64,000 nucleotides of DNA, from positions 4,865,501 through 4,929,500 of the forward strand of contig NZ_AP025343.1 of assembly GCF_021654775.1 (NCBI RefSeq), written 5' to 3'. This document shows, piece by piece, positions 35,158 through 44,287 of this stretch. The notes beneath the pieces are model-generated. The model was not told the origin of the DNA and did no database searches. It worked only from the letters and a program-made list of their open reading frames with translations. This stretch comes from Paenibacillus azoreducens. Lineage in GTDB: Bacteria > Bacillota > Bacilli > Paenibacillales > Paenibacillaceae. Every line of letters begins with the position of its first letter. The first letter of the stretch is position 1. Both the position numbers and the translations under genes were made by a program.

Positions 35158-35730
35158 TTAGTCGATGATCTCGGCGGTATCTCCGGTTTTAACCCCGGAT
35201 GCATTTGCTTCATCCGTATCGATATGCATGTCCAGCGCAAAGGAATCCGAGACTCGGGCGATGACGTTTTCGAAAACAACGCCGCGTTCTCCGCCAACAC
35301 GGACTTTCAGCTTTTGCTGATCGGCAATTCCCCATTTTTCTGCGTCGGAAGTGTGGAAGTGGATGTGGCGCGCAGCAACGATCACTCCCTGCTCAAGTTC
35401 GATTTCGCCTTTAGGTCCTGTTACCTTGATGCCTGGCGTTCCTTCGATGTTGCCGGATTCGCGAACCGGTGCTTTGACGCCGATGGCGAATGAGTCGGTG
35501 CGGGAAATTTCCAGCTGGCTTGCTTTGCGGGCTGGGCCCAAAATTCTCACCTTATCGAATTGTCCTTTCGAACCGATCACGGCAACCGTTTCATTGGCTG
35601 CAAATTGGCCCGGCTGGGACAGTGGTTTAAATTCGGTTAATTGATAACCTTCTCCAAACAAAGCCTCAATATGTTCCTGGGTAAGATGGATATGTCTAGC
35701 CGACACGCCTACAGGTACAGTTTTACTCAC
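35158..35730 (-). CDS. pduL: Phosphate propanoyltransferase PduL
   Basis: A 190-residue phosphotransacylase that swaps CoA and phosphate on acyl groups. The two metal-binding His motifs are visible: GVSARHIHLT near the N-terminus and VAARHIHFHTSDAE around residue 120. No shell-targeting extension is present at the N-terminus, so it is not directed to a microcompartment and likely acts as a free acetate or propionate enzyme. The GTG at 35730 lies 8 bases after AAGGAG; the GTG at 35739 touches that site. Just downstream of korAB on the same strand, it could turn acyl-CoA made by that complex into acyl phosphate; this link is inference. Confidence 0.9.
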   Translation of the reverse strand: MSKTVPVGVSARHIHLTQEHIEALFGEGYQLTEFKPLSQPGQFAANETVAVIGSKGQFDKVRILGPARKASQLEISRTDSFAIGVKAPVRESGNIEGTPGIKVTGPKGEIELEQGVIVAARHIHFHTSDAEKWGIADQQKLKVRVGGERGVVFENVIARVSDSFALDMHIDTDEANASGVKTGDTAEIID

Positions 35731-35805
35731 GTGGATCACTCCTTATTTTTTCTCTATGATCTATCTGTACGCCAAACCATTATACATCCTTTCACCTCAA
35801 AATTA

Positions 35806-35835
35806 AAAGGCGCTGCCGCATTTGCGGGCGCCTTT
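35806..35835 (-). terminator. Terminator of korAB
   Basis: AAAGGCG pairs with CGCCTTT, with an inner CCGCA/TGCGG stem; a T-rich stretch follows on the minus strand. Confidence 0.8.
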
Positions 35836-35843
35836 CAAAGCAT

Positions 35844-36710
35844 TTATTTAAATTCCGCTACAAGATTGTCAAAATGTTCACGCGATAATGACATTTCCTG
35901 CCGGACAAGCGCCTCTTTGCGGAAGCCCGGCACCGAATCTTCATAACTCTTTTTCGTTTTGTCCTGATAGATGAGGCCGGTAACCATGCCGCTTGTTTCC
36001 ATCAGCGTCGTCATTGCCGCGATCCGGTTCGACGGATCATACTCCGGAAAGGAACTAAGCGGAATAATGTTGTCTTTAAACCATTCATAGGTATTCACCT
36101 TATTAAACGTTACGCAAGGGCTGAATACATTGATAAAGGAAAACCCCTCATGCTTGATCGCTTCCTCCACCAGCGTCGTCAGTTCTTTGATATCGCTGGA
36201 GAACGACTGCGCGACAAAGGTCGCGCCGGCAGACAAAGCCAGCTCTAGCGGCGAAAGCGTCGTTTCCACGGAGCCTTGCGGCGTGCTTTTGGTCACGAAC
36301 CCTTCCGCGCTCCGCGGGGAGGTCTGTCCTTTGGTCAATCCGTAAATCTGATTGTCCATTACGATATAGGTAATGTTGATATTTCTGCGGATGGCATGGA
36401 TGGTATGGCCCAGACCGATGGCAAAACCGTCTCCGTCGCCCCCGGTCGCAATGACCGTCAGATCGCGGTTCGCCAGCTTGACGCCTTGCGCAATAGGCAA
36501 GGAACGGCCGTGAATGCCGTGAAATCCGTATGCATGGATATAACCGGAAATCCGGCCCGAGCAGCCAATTCCCGAAATAACGGCCAACTGCTCGGGTTCA
36601 AGCCCCGAATTGGCGGCAGCGCGCTGGATAGCAGCCTGAATGGAGAAATCTCCGCAGCCCGGACACCAGTTGGGTTTGATTTGATTGCGAAAATCTTTAA
36701 ATGTTGCCAT
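35844..36710 (-). CDS. korB: 2-oxoacid:ferredoxin oxidoreductase, beta subunit
   Basis: A 288-residue subunit that binds thiamine diphosphate and an Fe-S cluster. The CPGCGDF motif holds two cluster Cys, GIGCSGR the third region, and GGDGDGFAIGLGH...NITYIVMDNQIYGLTKGQTSP is the thiamine diphosphate/Mg site. It works with the alpha subunit to convert 2-oxoglutarate or another 2-oxoacid to acyl-CoA while reducing ferredoxin. It starts 2 bases after the alpha stop codon. Length is normal for the two-subunit type. Confidence 0.93.
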   Translation of the reverse strand: MATFKDFRNQIKPNWCPGCGDFSIQAAIQRAAANSGLEPEQLAVISGIGCSGRISGYIHAYGFHGIHGRSLPIAQGVKLANRDLTVIATGGDGDGFAIGLGHTIHAIRRNINITYIVMDNQIYGLTKGQTSPRSAEGFVTKSTPQGSVETTLSPLELALSAGATFVAQSFSSDIKELTTLVEEAIKHEGFSFINVFSPCVTFNKVNTYEWFKDNIIPLSSFPEYDPSNRIAAMTTLMETSGMVTGLIYQDKTKKSYEDSVPGFRKEALVRQEMSLSREHFDNLVAEFK

Positions 36711-36712
36711 GA

Positions 36713-38467
36713 TTACACCAGCTCCTTACTTGCCTGACAGACTTTTCTGCATTCATCGGCCACGATGGACGGCAGGAACGGGTTGCCGTCGTATTTGAGC
36801 ACGCTCGATATTTTCTCTTTGCCGCCGACATGCAGCTTGATCAGATTCGCCAGTTGACCGGTTGCGTTATGTTCAAGCACAACCACCCGTTTCGCCTGTT
36901 CAACATAAGGCTTCACAGCCTCCGCCGAGAACGGATGCAGCAATCTTACCATCATCTGGCCTGTCGTAATGCCTTCCCGCTCAAGCTGTTCACGAGCCTG
37001 CGCAATCGTACCGCCCGTTGATCCCATGCTGATAATCAATAGATCCGGATGCTCATGCGGCATTTCGGCATGAATCGGATGTTCCACCGTAATTTGCTCC
37101 ATTTTGGAAAGGCGTTTATCCATCATCCGCTTGCGGTTTGCCGCATTTTCCGACGGGCGGCCGCTTTCGTCATGTTCAACGCCGGTAACATGATGGATAC
37201 CATGTTTCTGGCCAGGCAGGACTCTAGGCGATACGCCGTCCTCCGAAAGTTCATAACGCTTGAACAATCCCCCTGCCTCGATTTCGGGAGCTTCTTCCAC
37301 CAGCTTGCCGCGATCGATGCTGATCCGGTCATAATCAAGCTGCTCGCAGGATTGCTTGCCAAGGGACAGCTGCAGATCCGTTACGACAATAACCGGCAGC
37401 TGATATTTATCCGCCAGATTAAAAGCTTCAATCATATCGTAGAAGCATTCTTCTATCGAGCTTGGAGCCAGCACGATCTTCGGAATTTCCCCATGCGTAC
37501 CGTGAATCAGCGCATTAATATCGCTTTGCTCCTGCTTGGTCGGCAGGCCGGTGCTTGGCCCGCCGCGCTGCGTATCGACGATGACGACCGGCGTTTCCGT
37601 CATCCCGGAGAGTCCGATGGCCTCCATCATCAGCGATAGACCCGGGCCGGCGGAAGCCGTCATCGAACGGACGCCCGCATAGTTCGCGCCAACCGCCATC
37701 GTAATGGCGGCAATTTCATCTTCGGTCTGCACGACAGTACCGCCGAATTTCGGCAGCTTTTTGATCAAATATTCCATGATCTCCGAAGCCGGCGTAATTG
37801 GATAGGCGCTCATAATGCGGCAGCCGGCGGCTATTGCCCCGAGTCCGATGGCGTCATTGCCAATCATAAACAGCTTCTGCTTGCCGTCCGCCGGTTCCAG
37901 TTTAAAATCTTCAAGCGGTCCGCCGGCCAGTTCCAGCACATAATCGGCTCCACGTTGTACAGCTTCGATATTTTTGGCTACAACGGCAGCGCCTTTGCGT
38001 CCGAATTCCTCTTCAACCGCCTTGTTGAATACTTCCATCGGCAAGCCGAGCAGCGCCCAAGACGCGCCGGAAGCAACCATATTTTTCATCAACGACGTTC
38101 CGAGTTCTTCCGCAATGGATGTAATTGGAACCGGAAAAAGCCGCGCATCAACATGATCCGGCAGCATCGGTCCGAATTTGGCATCGGCAACGACGACTCC
38201 TCCCCGGCGCAATTCATGTGCGTTCAAATCGATGCTTTCCTGGTCAAACGCAACCAGAATATCCAAATCATCCGCAATCGCGCGAATAGGCTGCGTGCTG
38301 ATCCGGATTTTATTATTTGTATGTCCACCCTTAATTCGTGAAGAAAAATGGCGGTAACCGTAGAGGTAGTACCCAAGCCGGTTCAGAGCCGTCGAAAAGA
38401 TCCGGTCCGTGCTTTCTACGCCTTCCCCTTGTTGCCCGCCTATTTTCCATGACAATTGACTGATCAA
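36713..38467 (-). CDS. korA: 2-oxoacid:ferredoxin oxidoreductase, fused gamma-alpha subunit
   Basis: A 584-residue protein. The N-terminal third is the gamma domain (GGQQGEGVESTDRIF). The alpha part follows from about residue 200 with GNDAIGLGAIAAGCRIMSAYPITPASEIMEYL and QTEDEIAAITMAVGANYAG, then the domain with GSTGGTIAQARE. The TTG at 38467 has AAGGAG 8 bases upstream. A hairpin (TGCCAG/CTGGCA) lies in the 5' leader. Together with KorB it forms the ferredoxin-linked 2-oxoacid oxidoreductase found at this place in many Bacillales. Confidence 0.92.
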   Translation of the reverse strand: MISQLSWKIGGQQGEGVESTDRIFSTALNRLGYYLYGYRHFSSRIKGGHTNNKIRISTQPIRAIADDLDILVAFDQESIDLNAHELRRGGVVVADAKFGPMLPDHVDARLFPVPITSIAEELGTSLMKNMVASGASWALLGLPMEVFNKAVEEEFGRKGAAVVAKNIEAVQRGADYVLELAGGPLEDFKLEPADGKQKLFMIGNDAIGLGAIAAGCRIMSAYPITPASEIMEYLIKKLPKFGGTVVQTEDEIAAITMAVGANYAGVRSMTASAGPGLSLMMEAIGLSGMTETPVVIVDTQRGGPSTGLPTKQEQSDINALIHGTHGEIPKIVLAPSSIEECFYDMIEAFNLADKYQLPVIVVTDLQLSLGKQSCEQLDYDRISIDRGKLVEEAPEIEAGGLFKRYELSEDGVSPRVLPGQKHGIHHVTGVEHDESGRPSENAANRKRMMDKRLSKMEQITVEHPIHAEMPHEHPDLLIISMGSTGGTIAQAREQLEREGITTGQMMVRLLHPFSAEAVKPYVEQAKRVVVLEHNATGQLANLIKLHVGGKEKISSVLKYDGNPFLPSIVADECRKVCQASKELV

Positions 38468-38669
38468 AAAGGCCCACTCCTTCTCCCACTCATCGTGCCA
38501 GTGATTTGCTCTGGCATCACATTGACATTTAACGGCTTTATAGTCATGTAAAGTTTATGAGCAACCGGGACAAATAGCAAGCGTTTTTTATGATACAAAA
38601 AAAGTATAAACTTCAAGAAACCTGTATCCTTACATTCCAAGAAAAATTACCACGTAAACGTTCCATCGA

Positions 38670-39680
38670 TTATATCTGCCCGGCACCTGAAGTCCCTTTT
38701 TCCGGCAGATGGGTATTCAGATAGGACAATGCATTGCCCGCAAACCATTTCCGTACCGATGTTTCCGCATAATGTTTGCACAGCAGTTCCGCAAAAGCCG
38801 GATAACGGCCGGGATGCTCCAAATGTTCTATCCATGAATCGATCCCGTCGAAATCGGAGCCAAGCATCAGGTGATCTTCCCCGCCCAACGAGCAAACATG
38901 CTCGATATGCGGCAGCAGATCTTCCGGCCGTACAGCTGTCCCTTTGCCTTCCCTTACAAACCATGGTACAAAAGTTAATCCGATTCGTCCGTTCATAGCC
39001 ACAATCGCCCGGATCTGATCGTCCGTCAAATTCCGCGGATGCGGGCAAATCGCTTTGGCATTGGAATGAGATGCGATAAAAGGGCGAGCGGTCCGTTCCG
39101 TCAATTCCCAAAATCCCGCCTCGGATAAATGGGAAACATCCAGCAAAAGCCCGATTTCATTGCATAAATCGATCAGCTTTTTGCCTTTTTCGGTAAAACC
39201 GCCATTTCGGCTCTCCAGCGCCCCGTCCGCCGCCCAGTTTGCGTAATTCCAGGTAATGCCCAGAAAACGGACACCCAGTTCATGACACATCCGCACATAA
39301 TACAAATTGCCCTCAAAACCATCCGCGCCTTCGACCGAAAGCAGTCCCCAAGGACGCCGACGGGGCATAGTTGCTTGGTTAGCGTTCTCTATCGCCTGTC
39401 GGAGCTCCGCAGCGTCTTCTTTCCATCTCAGCCAACGGACGCCTTCTCCGGCCGTCATCACCCGCGATTTAAATGCGTCGATCTGATCCAAAATATATTC
39501 GTAACGCGGGATGCCCCAGTGCTCGGACAAATAAATAGCAAAACACTGCAGCGATACTTCTCCCTGCCGCAGCCGTTCATAGGTTACATCAAGCTTTGGA
39601 TCATTTTGAAAGGATATCCTCGAATCCTCCCTCATTTTACTTAACACGTCACAATGAAAGTCAATCACAGGTATGCTCAC
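38670..39680 (-). CDS. Membrane-type dipeptidase (peptidase M19)
   Basis: A 336-residue zinc dipeptidase of the renal dipeptidase family. Metal ligands are visible in DFHCDVLSKM (His-x-Asp), SVEGADGFEG (Glu), DVSHLSEAGFW and SHSNAKAICPHPRN (His). I chose the GTG at 39680, which has GGGAGG 7 bases upstream. The reading continues upstream through family A copy 6 to 39950, but that part encodes only repeat DNA. There is no signal peptide, so despite the family name it is probably cytoplasmic and cleaves small dipeptides. Confidence 0.9.
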   Translation of the reverse strand: MSIPVIDFHCDVLSKMREDSRISFQNDPKLDVTYERLRQGEVSLQCFAIYLSEHWGIPRYEYILDQIDAFKSRVMTAGEGVRWLRWKEDAAELRQAIENANQATMPRRRPWGLLSVEGADGFEGNLYYVRMCHELGVRFLGITWNYANWAADGALESRNGGFTEKGKKLIDLCNEIGLLLDVSHLSEAGFWELTERTARPFIASHSNAKAICPHPRNLTDDQIRAIVAMNGRIGLTFVPWFVREGKGTAVRPEDLLPHIEHVCSLGGEDHLMLGSDFDGIDSWIEHLEHPGRYPAFAELLCKHYAETSVRKWFAGNALSYLNTHLPEKGTSGAGQI

Positions 39681-39762
39681 TTTGGATCCTCCCTCTTTTG
39701 AACATCCGATGCCCACGAAAACCTTAAAATTAAGCTTCACTTCCGTAAAGGATGCAAAATAA

Positions 39763-39934
39763 CCCCGCAAAGTGTATCGGAAAGAAGTCCGACGCCTGAA
39801 GGGCGCTTTTGCAAAGCAAAAGTACTGAGTGGATCGGAAAGAAGTAAGGACGCCTCTCACAGAGGGGCGCTTTTGCGAAGCAAAAGTACTGAGTGCAGCC
39901 TGTGCTTCGATGCTTACTTCAAATACTTTGCGGG
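39763..39934 (+). repeat. Family A element, copy 6, with two core units
   Basis: CCCCGCAAAG to CTTTGCGGG, 172 bp. The core appears twice (about 39775-39830 and 39834-39895), the first with a shortened hairpin. It lies upstream of the dipeptidase gene. Confidence 0.85.
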
Positions 39935-39969
39935 ACCCCAAAAAACTCATGAATTTAATAATGTCAAAA

Positions 39970-40065
39970 AAACCTGTCTATCCCATATAAACTGAATGCA
40001 AGCCCAAGGACAATCGCTGCCCCGAAAATCCCGGCTTTATTCAGCTTATATCAATAAACAGGTTT
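39970..40065 (-). terminator. Large stem-loop/terminator after spoVS
   Basis: Two arms of 28 and 27 bases (39970-39997 and 40039-40065) are near-perfect inverted repeats around a 41-base loop. On the minus strand the stem ends ACAGGTTTTTTT, so it can end the spoVS transcript. The loop side also gives a short open frame without a start codon. Confidence 0.65.
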
Positions 40066-40094
40066 CAACAACAAGTGCTTTTCCGAAAATCATA

Positions 40095-40355
40095 TCATCT
40101 TGGTTCCACAATCAATTTGATTGCGGTTCGGTCCTCCCCATCAATCACGATATCCGTAAAAGCGGGGATACAAATCAGATCAACTCCGCTTGGCGCAACG
40201 AATCCCCGGGCAATGGCAACCGCTTTAATGGCTTGGTTCAGCGCACCCGCTCCGATCGCCTGCAGTTCAGCAGCACCACGTTCGCGAAGCACGCCAGCTA
40301 GAGCACCGGCAACAGAGTTTGGATTGGACTTTGCTGAAACTTTTAATACTTCCAT
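40095..40355 (-). CDS. spoVS: Stage V sporulation protein S
   Basis: An 86-residue protein nearly identical in pattern to Bacillus SpoVS (MEVLKVSAKSNPNSVAGALA...). It is a small Alba-like, probably nucleic-acid-binding protein needed for normal spore coat assembly and engulfment-stage progress. GGGAGG precedes the ATG. It follows ymdB on the same strand with a 206-base gap, as in Bacillus, but likely has its own promoter. Confidence 0.97.
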   Translation of the reverse strand: MEVLKVSAKSNPNSVAGALAGVLRERGAAELQAIGAGALNQAIKAVAIARGFVAPSGVDLICIPAFTDIVIDGEDRTAIKLIVEPR

Positions 40356-40561
40356 AGTAAGTACCTCCCCTGGGAATGGTGATGGATAGCTTCCACATAC
40401 TAGATGTTATTCGGGAGTGGCAAAATAATTCCTTCTTTTTGTCAATTTCGCCCTTAAAAACAGATCGATAGTCTTACGCTTCCCCATCTCATTCCCTATA
40501 AGAGGTTGTTCAAATAGTCCGCTTTCGAAGTATAGATTTCTATAATCTCAAAGAAGTTTCC

Positions 40562-41356
40562 TCAGTTCATAATCCAATCGTCCTCGAGCAGACGAATTTT
40601 CTCCATCTTTTTCGCTTTGCCTGTGGCATCATCCAATTGGACAAACAGTCCATGAAACTGCCATTTTCCTTTATCCACCTGGAACCGTACAGGCAGTTGC
40701 GTTTTGAATTTGCGCAGCACCGCTTCCCGCTCCATGCCGAGAATCCCTTCCCTGGGACCAACCATGCCGGCATCGGTCAAATAAGCGGTTCCTCCAGGCA
40801 AAATCGTATCGTCATTGCTTTGAACATGCGTATGCGTGCCTACAACGATGGAAGCTCTGCCATCCAAATGCCAGCCCATGGCGATTTTTTCGGAAGTGGC
40901 TTCCGCATGAAAGTCGACCAGAATGAATTTATGCTTTTTGCGCAACTGATCGACGATTTCATCGCTTATGCGGAACGGGCAGTCGATGGCCGGCAAAAAC
41001 GTACGTCCTTGCAAATTGACGATCGCCAGTTCCTTGCCACCCGCTTTGATTACCGTATGCCCGAGCCCCGGTGTCCCCGGAGGAAAATTCGCCGGACGAA
41101 CCATACGCGGTTCATCGTCGATAAAATCAAAGATTTCCTTGTTATCCCAAGTATGGTTGCCCATCGTAATGCCGTGAACGCCCCATTCAAAAAAATCCTT
41201 GGCGATCGACTCGGTAATGCCCCGGCCGGATGCGGCATTTTCTCCATTTACGATGATGATGTGGGGATCATACTTCGATTTGAGAGAAGGCAGCGTATCC
41301 TTTAACGCTTTTCTGCCTACGCTTCCTACGATGTCTCCAATAAATAAAACGTTAAT
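40562..41356 (-). CDS. ymdB: YmdB metallophosphodiesterase, ATT start codon
   Basis: A 264-residue cytoplasmic phosphodiesterase that acts on 2',3'- or 3',5'-cyclic nucleotides and affects biofilm and motility decisions in Bacillus. The metal ligands are in VLFIGDIVG, VNGENAASG, TMGNHTWD, DFHAEATSE and VGTHTHVQ. No ATG, GTG or TTG exists in frame between an upstream TAA and the internal ATG at 41164, which would remove the first 64 residues and two metal-binding motifs. ATT at 41356 aligns with the Bacillus start, gives the normal length of 264, and has AAGGAGGGG six bases upstream. It follows rny, as in Bacillus. Confidence 0.93.
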   Translation of the reverse strand: MNVLFIGDIVGSVGRKALKDTLPSLKSKYDPHIIIVNGENAASGRGITESIAKDFFEWGVHGITMGNHTWDNKEIFDFIDDEPRMVRPANFPPGTPGLGHTVIKAGGKELAIVNLQGRTFLPAIDCPFRISDEIVDQLRKKHKFILVDFHAEATSEKIAMGWHLDGRASIVVGTHTHVQSNDDTILPGGTAYLTDAGMVGPREGILGMEREAVLRKFKTQLPVRFQVDKGKWQFHGLFVQLDDATGKAKKMEKIRLLEDDWIMN

Positions 41357-41473
41357 AACGTTCCCCTCCTTGTATTCAAAACGTCGAATGACGTATATCT
41401 CCGCTTGTTGTGTATGAATTTCTTATTGGCCAAGCTCTTGAAGAAAGCACTCTATTCGTATATCCGAAAAGAT

Positions 41474-41503
41474 GAAAAGTGGCCCTTATTCCGGCCACTT
41501 TTC
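41474..41503 (-). terminator. Terminator of rny
   Basis: GAAAAGTGGCC pairs with GGCCACTTTTC around an 8-base loop, right after the rny stop on the minus strand. Confidence 0.85.
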
Positions 41504-41509
41504 AAATCA

Positions 41510-43051
41510 TTATTTAGCGTATTCAACAGCTCGGGTCTCACGAATGACGGTAACTTTAATATGTCCCGGATAATCCAGTTCATTTTCGATCGTCTTCGTA
41601 ATATCCCGTGCCAAACGGAAAGCTTCCGCGTCATCAATCTTCTCAGGCTGCACCATAACGCGAACCTCGCGTCCGGCTTGAATCGCAAACGATTTTTCCA
41701 CGCCTTCGAAGGACTCGGAGATTTCCTCCAGTTTCTCCAGACGTTTGATGTACGTTTCAAGCGTCTCGCGGCGTGCTCCAGGTCTTGCTGCAGATAACGC
41801 GTCAGCCGCGCCAACCAGCATCGCGATAACCGAAGTCGCCTCGACATCCCCGTGGTGCGACGCAATACTGTTAATAACCACCGGATGTTCCTTGTATTTC
41901 TTCGCCAGTTCCACGCCGATTTCAACATGCGATCCTTCCACTTCATGATCCAGCGCTTTGCCGATGTCATGCAACAATCCGGCACGTTTGGCGAGAACAA
42001 TGTCTTCTCCAAGTTCCCCGGCCATCAGACCGGTGAGATACGCAACCTCCATGGAATGCTTCAGCACGTTCTGACCATAGCTGGTACGGAATTTCAGGCG
42101 GCCCAGGATCTTGATCAGATCCGGATGCAGTCCGTGAACTCCCACCTCGAAAGTCGCTTGTTCGCCATACTCGCGAATCCGTTCATCGACTTCTTTGCGT
42201 GATTTTTCCACCATTTCTTCAATCCGAGCCGGATGAATTCGGCCATCCGACACAAGTTTTTCCAATGCGGAACGGGCAATTTCCCTGCGAATCGGATCGA
42301 AACCTGACAGAATAACAGCTTCAGGCGTATCATCAATAATGAGATCAATACCAGTAAGGGTTTCCAGCGCGCGAATATTCCGGCCTTCACGGCCGATAAT
42401 CCGCCCTTTCATTTCCTCATTTGGCAATGTGACTACAGATACCGTGGTTTCAGCGACATGGTCGGCAGCGCAGCGCTGAATGGCAAGAGTGACGATTTCC
42501 CGCGCCTTCTTGTCCGCTTCTTCTTTGGCCTGCTGCTCAATGTCCTTGATCATTTGTGCGGTTTCATGTCTTACTTCCTGTTCCACGTTGCTCAAAATGA
42601 TGCTTCTTGCATCTTCCATCGTGAGGTTGGAGATCCGCTCCAATTCGGCGACCTGAGTCTTGTAAATCAAATCAATCTGCTGTTGTGTCTCTTCAATGCG
42701 TTTCTCTTTGTTAGCCACCTGTTCTTCTTTGCGTTCCAGCGATTCAATCTTTTTATCCAGCGACTCTTCTTTCTGCAACAATCGTCTTTCCTGCCGTTGA
42801 ATTTCATTTCGACGCTCACGAGTGTCTTTTTCAGCTTCGGTACGGATTCTGTGGACTTCATCCTTCGCTTCCAGTACCGTTTCCTTTTTCAGTGCTTCAG
42901 CTTCTTTCTTCGCATTTTCAACTATTTGTAATGCAGCGTGTTCAGCACTAGAAATTTTAGCTTCTGCAAGAGATTTGCGAATAAAATATCCAATCACGAA
43001 CCCCAAGAACAATCCGGCAACAACGAGAATGACCGATAGCCACCAAGGCAT
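41510..43051 (-). CDS. rny: Ribonuclease Y
   Basis: A 513-residue membrane-anchored endoribonuclease that starts mRNA decay. An N-terminal helix ([20 protein letters not shown]) is followed by a long coiled coil rich in Glu/Lys/Arg (about 30-200), a KH domain ([17 protein letters not shown]) and an HD domain with [12 protein letters not shown] and [12 protein letters not shown] holding the metal-binding His-Asp. The ATG at 43051 has GAGGGGGTG upstream; the reading from 43108 has none. RicA, its helper in Bacillus, is also encoded in this window. Confidence 0.97.
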   Translation of the reverse strand: MPWWLSVILVVAGLFLGFVIGYFIRKSLAEAKISSAEHAALQIVENAKKEAEALKKETVLEAKDEVHRIRTEAEKDTRERRNEIQRQERRLLQKEESLDKKIESLERKEEQVANKEKRIEETQQQIDLIYKTQVAELERISNLTMEDARSIILSNVEQEVRHETAQMIKDIEQQAKEEADKKAREIVTLAIQRCAADHVAETTVSVVTLPNEEMKGRIIGREGRNIRALETLTGIDLIIDDTPEAVILSGFDPIRREIARSALEKLVSDGRIHPARIEEMVEKSRKEVDERIREYGEQATFEVGVHGLHPDLIKILGRLKFRTSYGQNVLKHSMEVAYLTGLMAGELGEDIVLAKRAGLLHDIGKALDHEVEGSHVEIGVELAKKYKEHPVVINSIASHHGDVEATSVIAMLVGAADALSAARPGARRETLETYIKRLEKLEEISESFEGVEKSFAIQAGREVRVMVQPEKIDDAEAFRLARDITKTIENELDYPGHIKVTVIRETRAVEYAK

Positions 43052-43266
43052 CTTTTCACCCCCTCGTTGGTTCCTCCAAGGTATTCCTTGGGATTTTTTA
43101 CTGTTCATTCAACACGTTCATCATCATACACAAATCGCAAATCAACGATTCTAATCACCCGTGAAAAACGGGCATTATCCATATGAATTGGCGCTCATGA
43201 ATCTTATGGAAATGAGGCTTTTTTGGAAGGAAAAAGGGACTCTTTTCAATACAAGATTCATATTCC

Positions 43267-43296
43267 ATTTTAGTATTTGTGAAAAGATATTGTCAA
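43267..43296 (-). promoter_or_regulatory. Sigma-A promoter of rny
   Basis: On the minus strand TTGACA (43291-43296), 18 bases, TAAAAT (43267-43272). It lies between recX and rny, and arms AAAGGGA-TCTCTT / AAGAGTCCCTTT on both sides form a broad stem that may end recX transcription. Confidence 0.6.
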
Positions 43297-43327
43297 GAGA
43301 ATCCCTTTCATAATATGTTAACTTCTC

Positions 43328-44056
43328 TCAATCGAACGGATAAGGTTCCTCATTCTCCTGCGCCTCATTGTTTTCCCGTATGCATTCGTTAATGACCTTC
43401 CTGGCCATTTCGCCGGAAAAGCCTCTTCTCATTAAAAAAGCCCCGGTTTTTCTTTTTCTGTCCATGATTTCGCCGCGTGTCTGATGCCATTTTTTTCTTC
43501 CGACAATCAAACAGCTCTCAAATTCCTGCTCCCGGCTCACTTCCGCCAGCGCTTCACCGATCAGCAGGTTGTCCACGCCTTTTTGGCGCAGTTCCTGCTT
43601 GACCCAGGCTCTTCCCTTGCGCTGGCCCGAAATGCGCTGCTCCGCCCACTGCTTTGCGTACAGTTCATCATTAACCAGCCCCTCCTGCTCGAGCCGCTGC
43701 AGGGCCTGCTCTATAACAGCATACCCGAATTCCTTTTGCCGCAGTCGGTCTTCCAGTTCCTTTCTTGTGCGCTGTTTCCTTTCCAAATATTTAAGTGCCT
43801 GGACATAAGCCCGCTGCTTTTCGTCTGCAAGCACGATCTCCTCCAGCTCCTGCTTCGTAAAGACTTGACCTTTCATCATGCGGAATTTGATCATCACGTC
43901 CTCATGAACAGACAGCTTATATTCACCAAAAGAAATAAGATACCGCCCTTTTTGCTTAGGCTCCCGCTCCACGGCCGTTATTGTCAGGTCTATGCCGCCT
44001 GGGAAAAGCGAAATATCCGTTAATTGATCCTGCTTCCGTACATCTTCCTCCTGCAT
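43328..44056 (-). CDS. recX: RecA regulator RecX
   Basis: A 242-residue regulator that binds the RecA filament. Three helical repeats are seen: ALKYLERKQRTRKELEDRLRQKEF, VIEQALQRLEQEGLVNDELYAKQWAEQR and a third near GFSGEMARKVINEC. An N-terminal beta extension of about 70 residues (ITAVEREPKQKGRYLISFGEYKLSVHEDV) is typical of Firmicute RecX. CAGGAGTG precedes the ATG. It lies 231 bases downstream of recA on the same strand, separated by recA's terminator. Confidence 0.92.
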   Translation of the reverse strand: MQEEDVRKQDQLTDISLFPGGIDLTITAVEREPKQKGRYLISFGEYKLSVHEDVMIKFRMMKGQVFTKQELEEIVLADEKQRAYVQALKYLERKQRTRKELEDRLRQKEFGYAVIEQALQRLEQEGLVNDELYAKQWAEQRISGQRKGRAWVKQELRQKGVDNLLIGEALAEVSREQEFESCLIVGRKKWHQTRGEIMDRKRKTGAFLMRRGFSGEMARKVINECIRENNEAQENEEPYPFD

Positions 44057-44239
44057 GTCTGCACACTCCTGGCAATCAGCTTATATAGTTGTGTTTCAAT
44101 AATATTTCAACGCTCTATTTAATTGGATATCTTCATCTTCTGATATGCTTATTGCGGTTGTGATTTTCATCGGAAATGCGGCGCGGAACAAACCTTCCAT
44201 TACGAAATCCCCTCACAAACCTGCAATCCTCACAAAAAA

Positions 44240-44270
44240 GACGCCCCTGTCCGGTTCACCAGGGCGCCTT
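44240..44270 (-). terminator. Terminator of recA
   Basis: GGCGCCCTG pairs with CAGGGGCG(T)C on the minus strand, followed by TTTTTTG. Confidence 0.85.
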
Positions 44271-44287
44271 CATCATTAGGCTAATGA

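Noticed and set aside
39681..39950. N-terminal extension of the dipeptidase
   Set aside because: It is a translation of family A copy 6 (the same peptide pattern appears in other A copies); the GTG at 39680 has a proper ribosome binding site.
39978..40045. Minus-strand 25-codon hydrophobic open frame within the spoVS stem-loop
   Set aside because: It has no ATG/GTG/TTG start and no ribosome binding site, and it is fully contained in the inverted-repeat structure.
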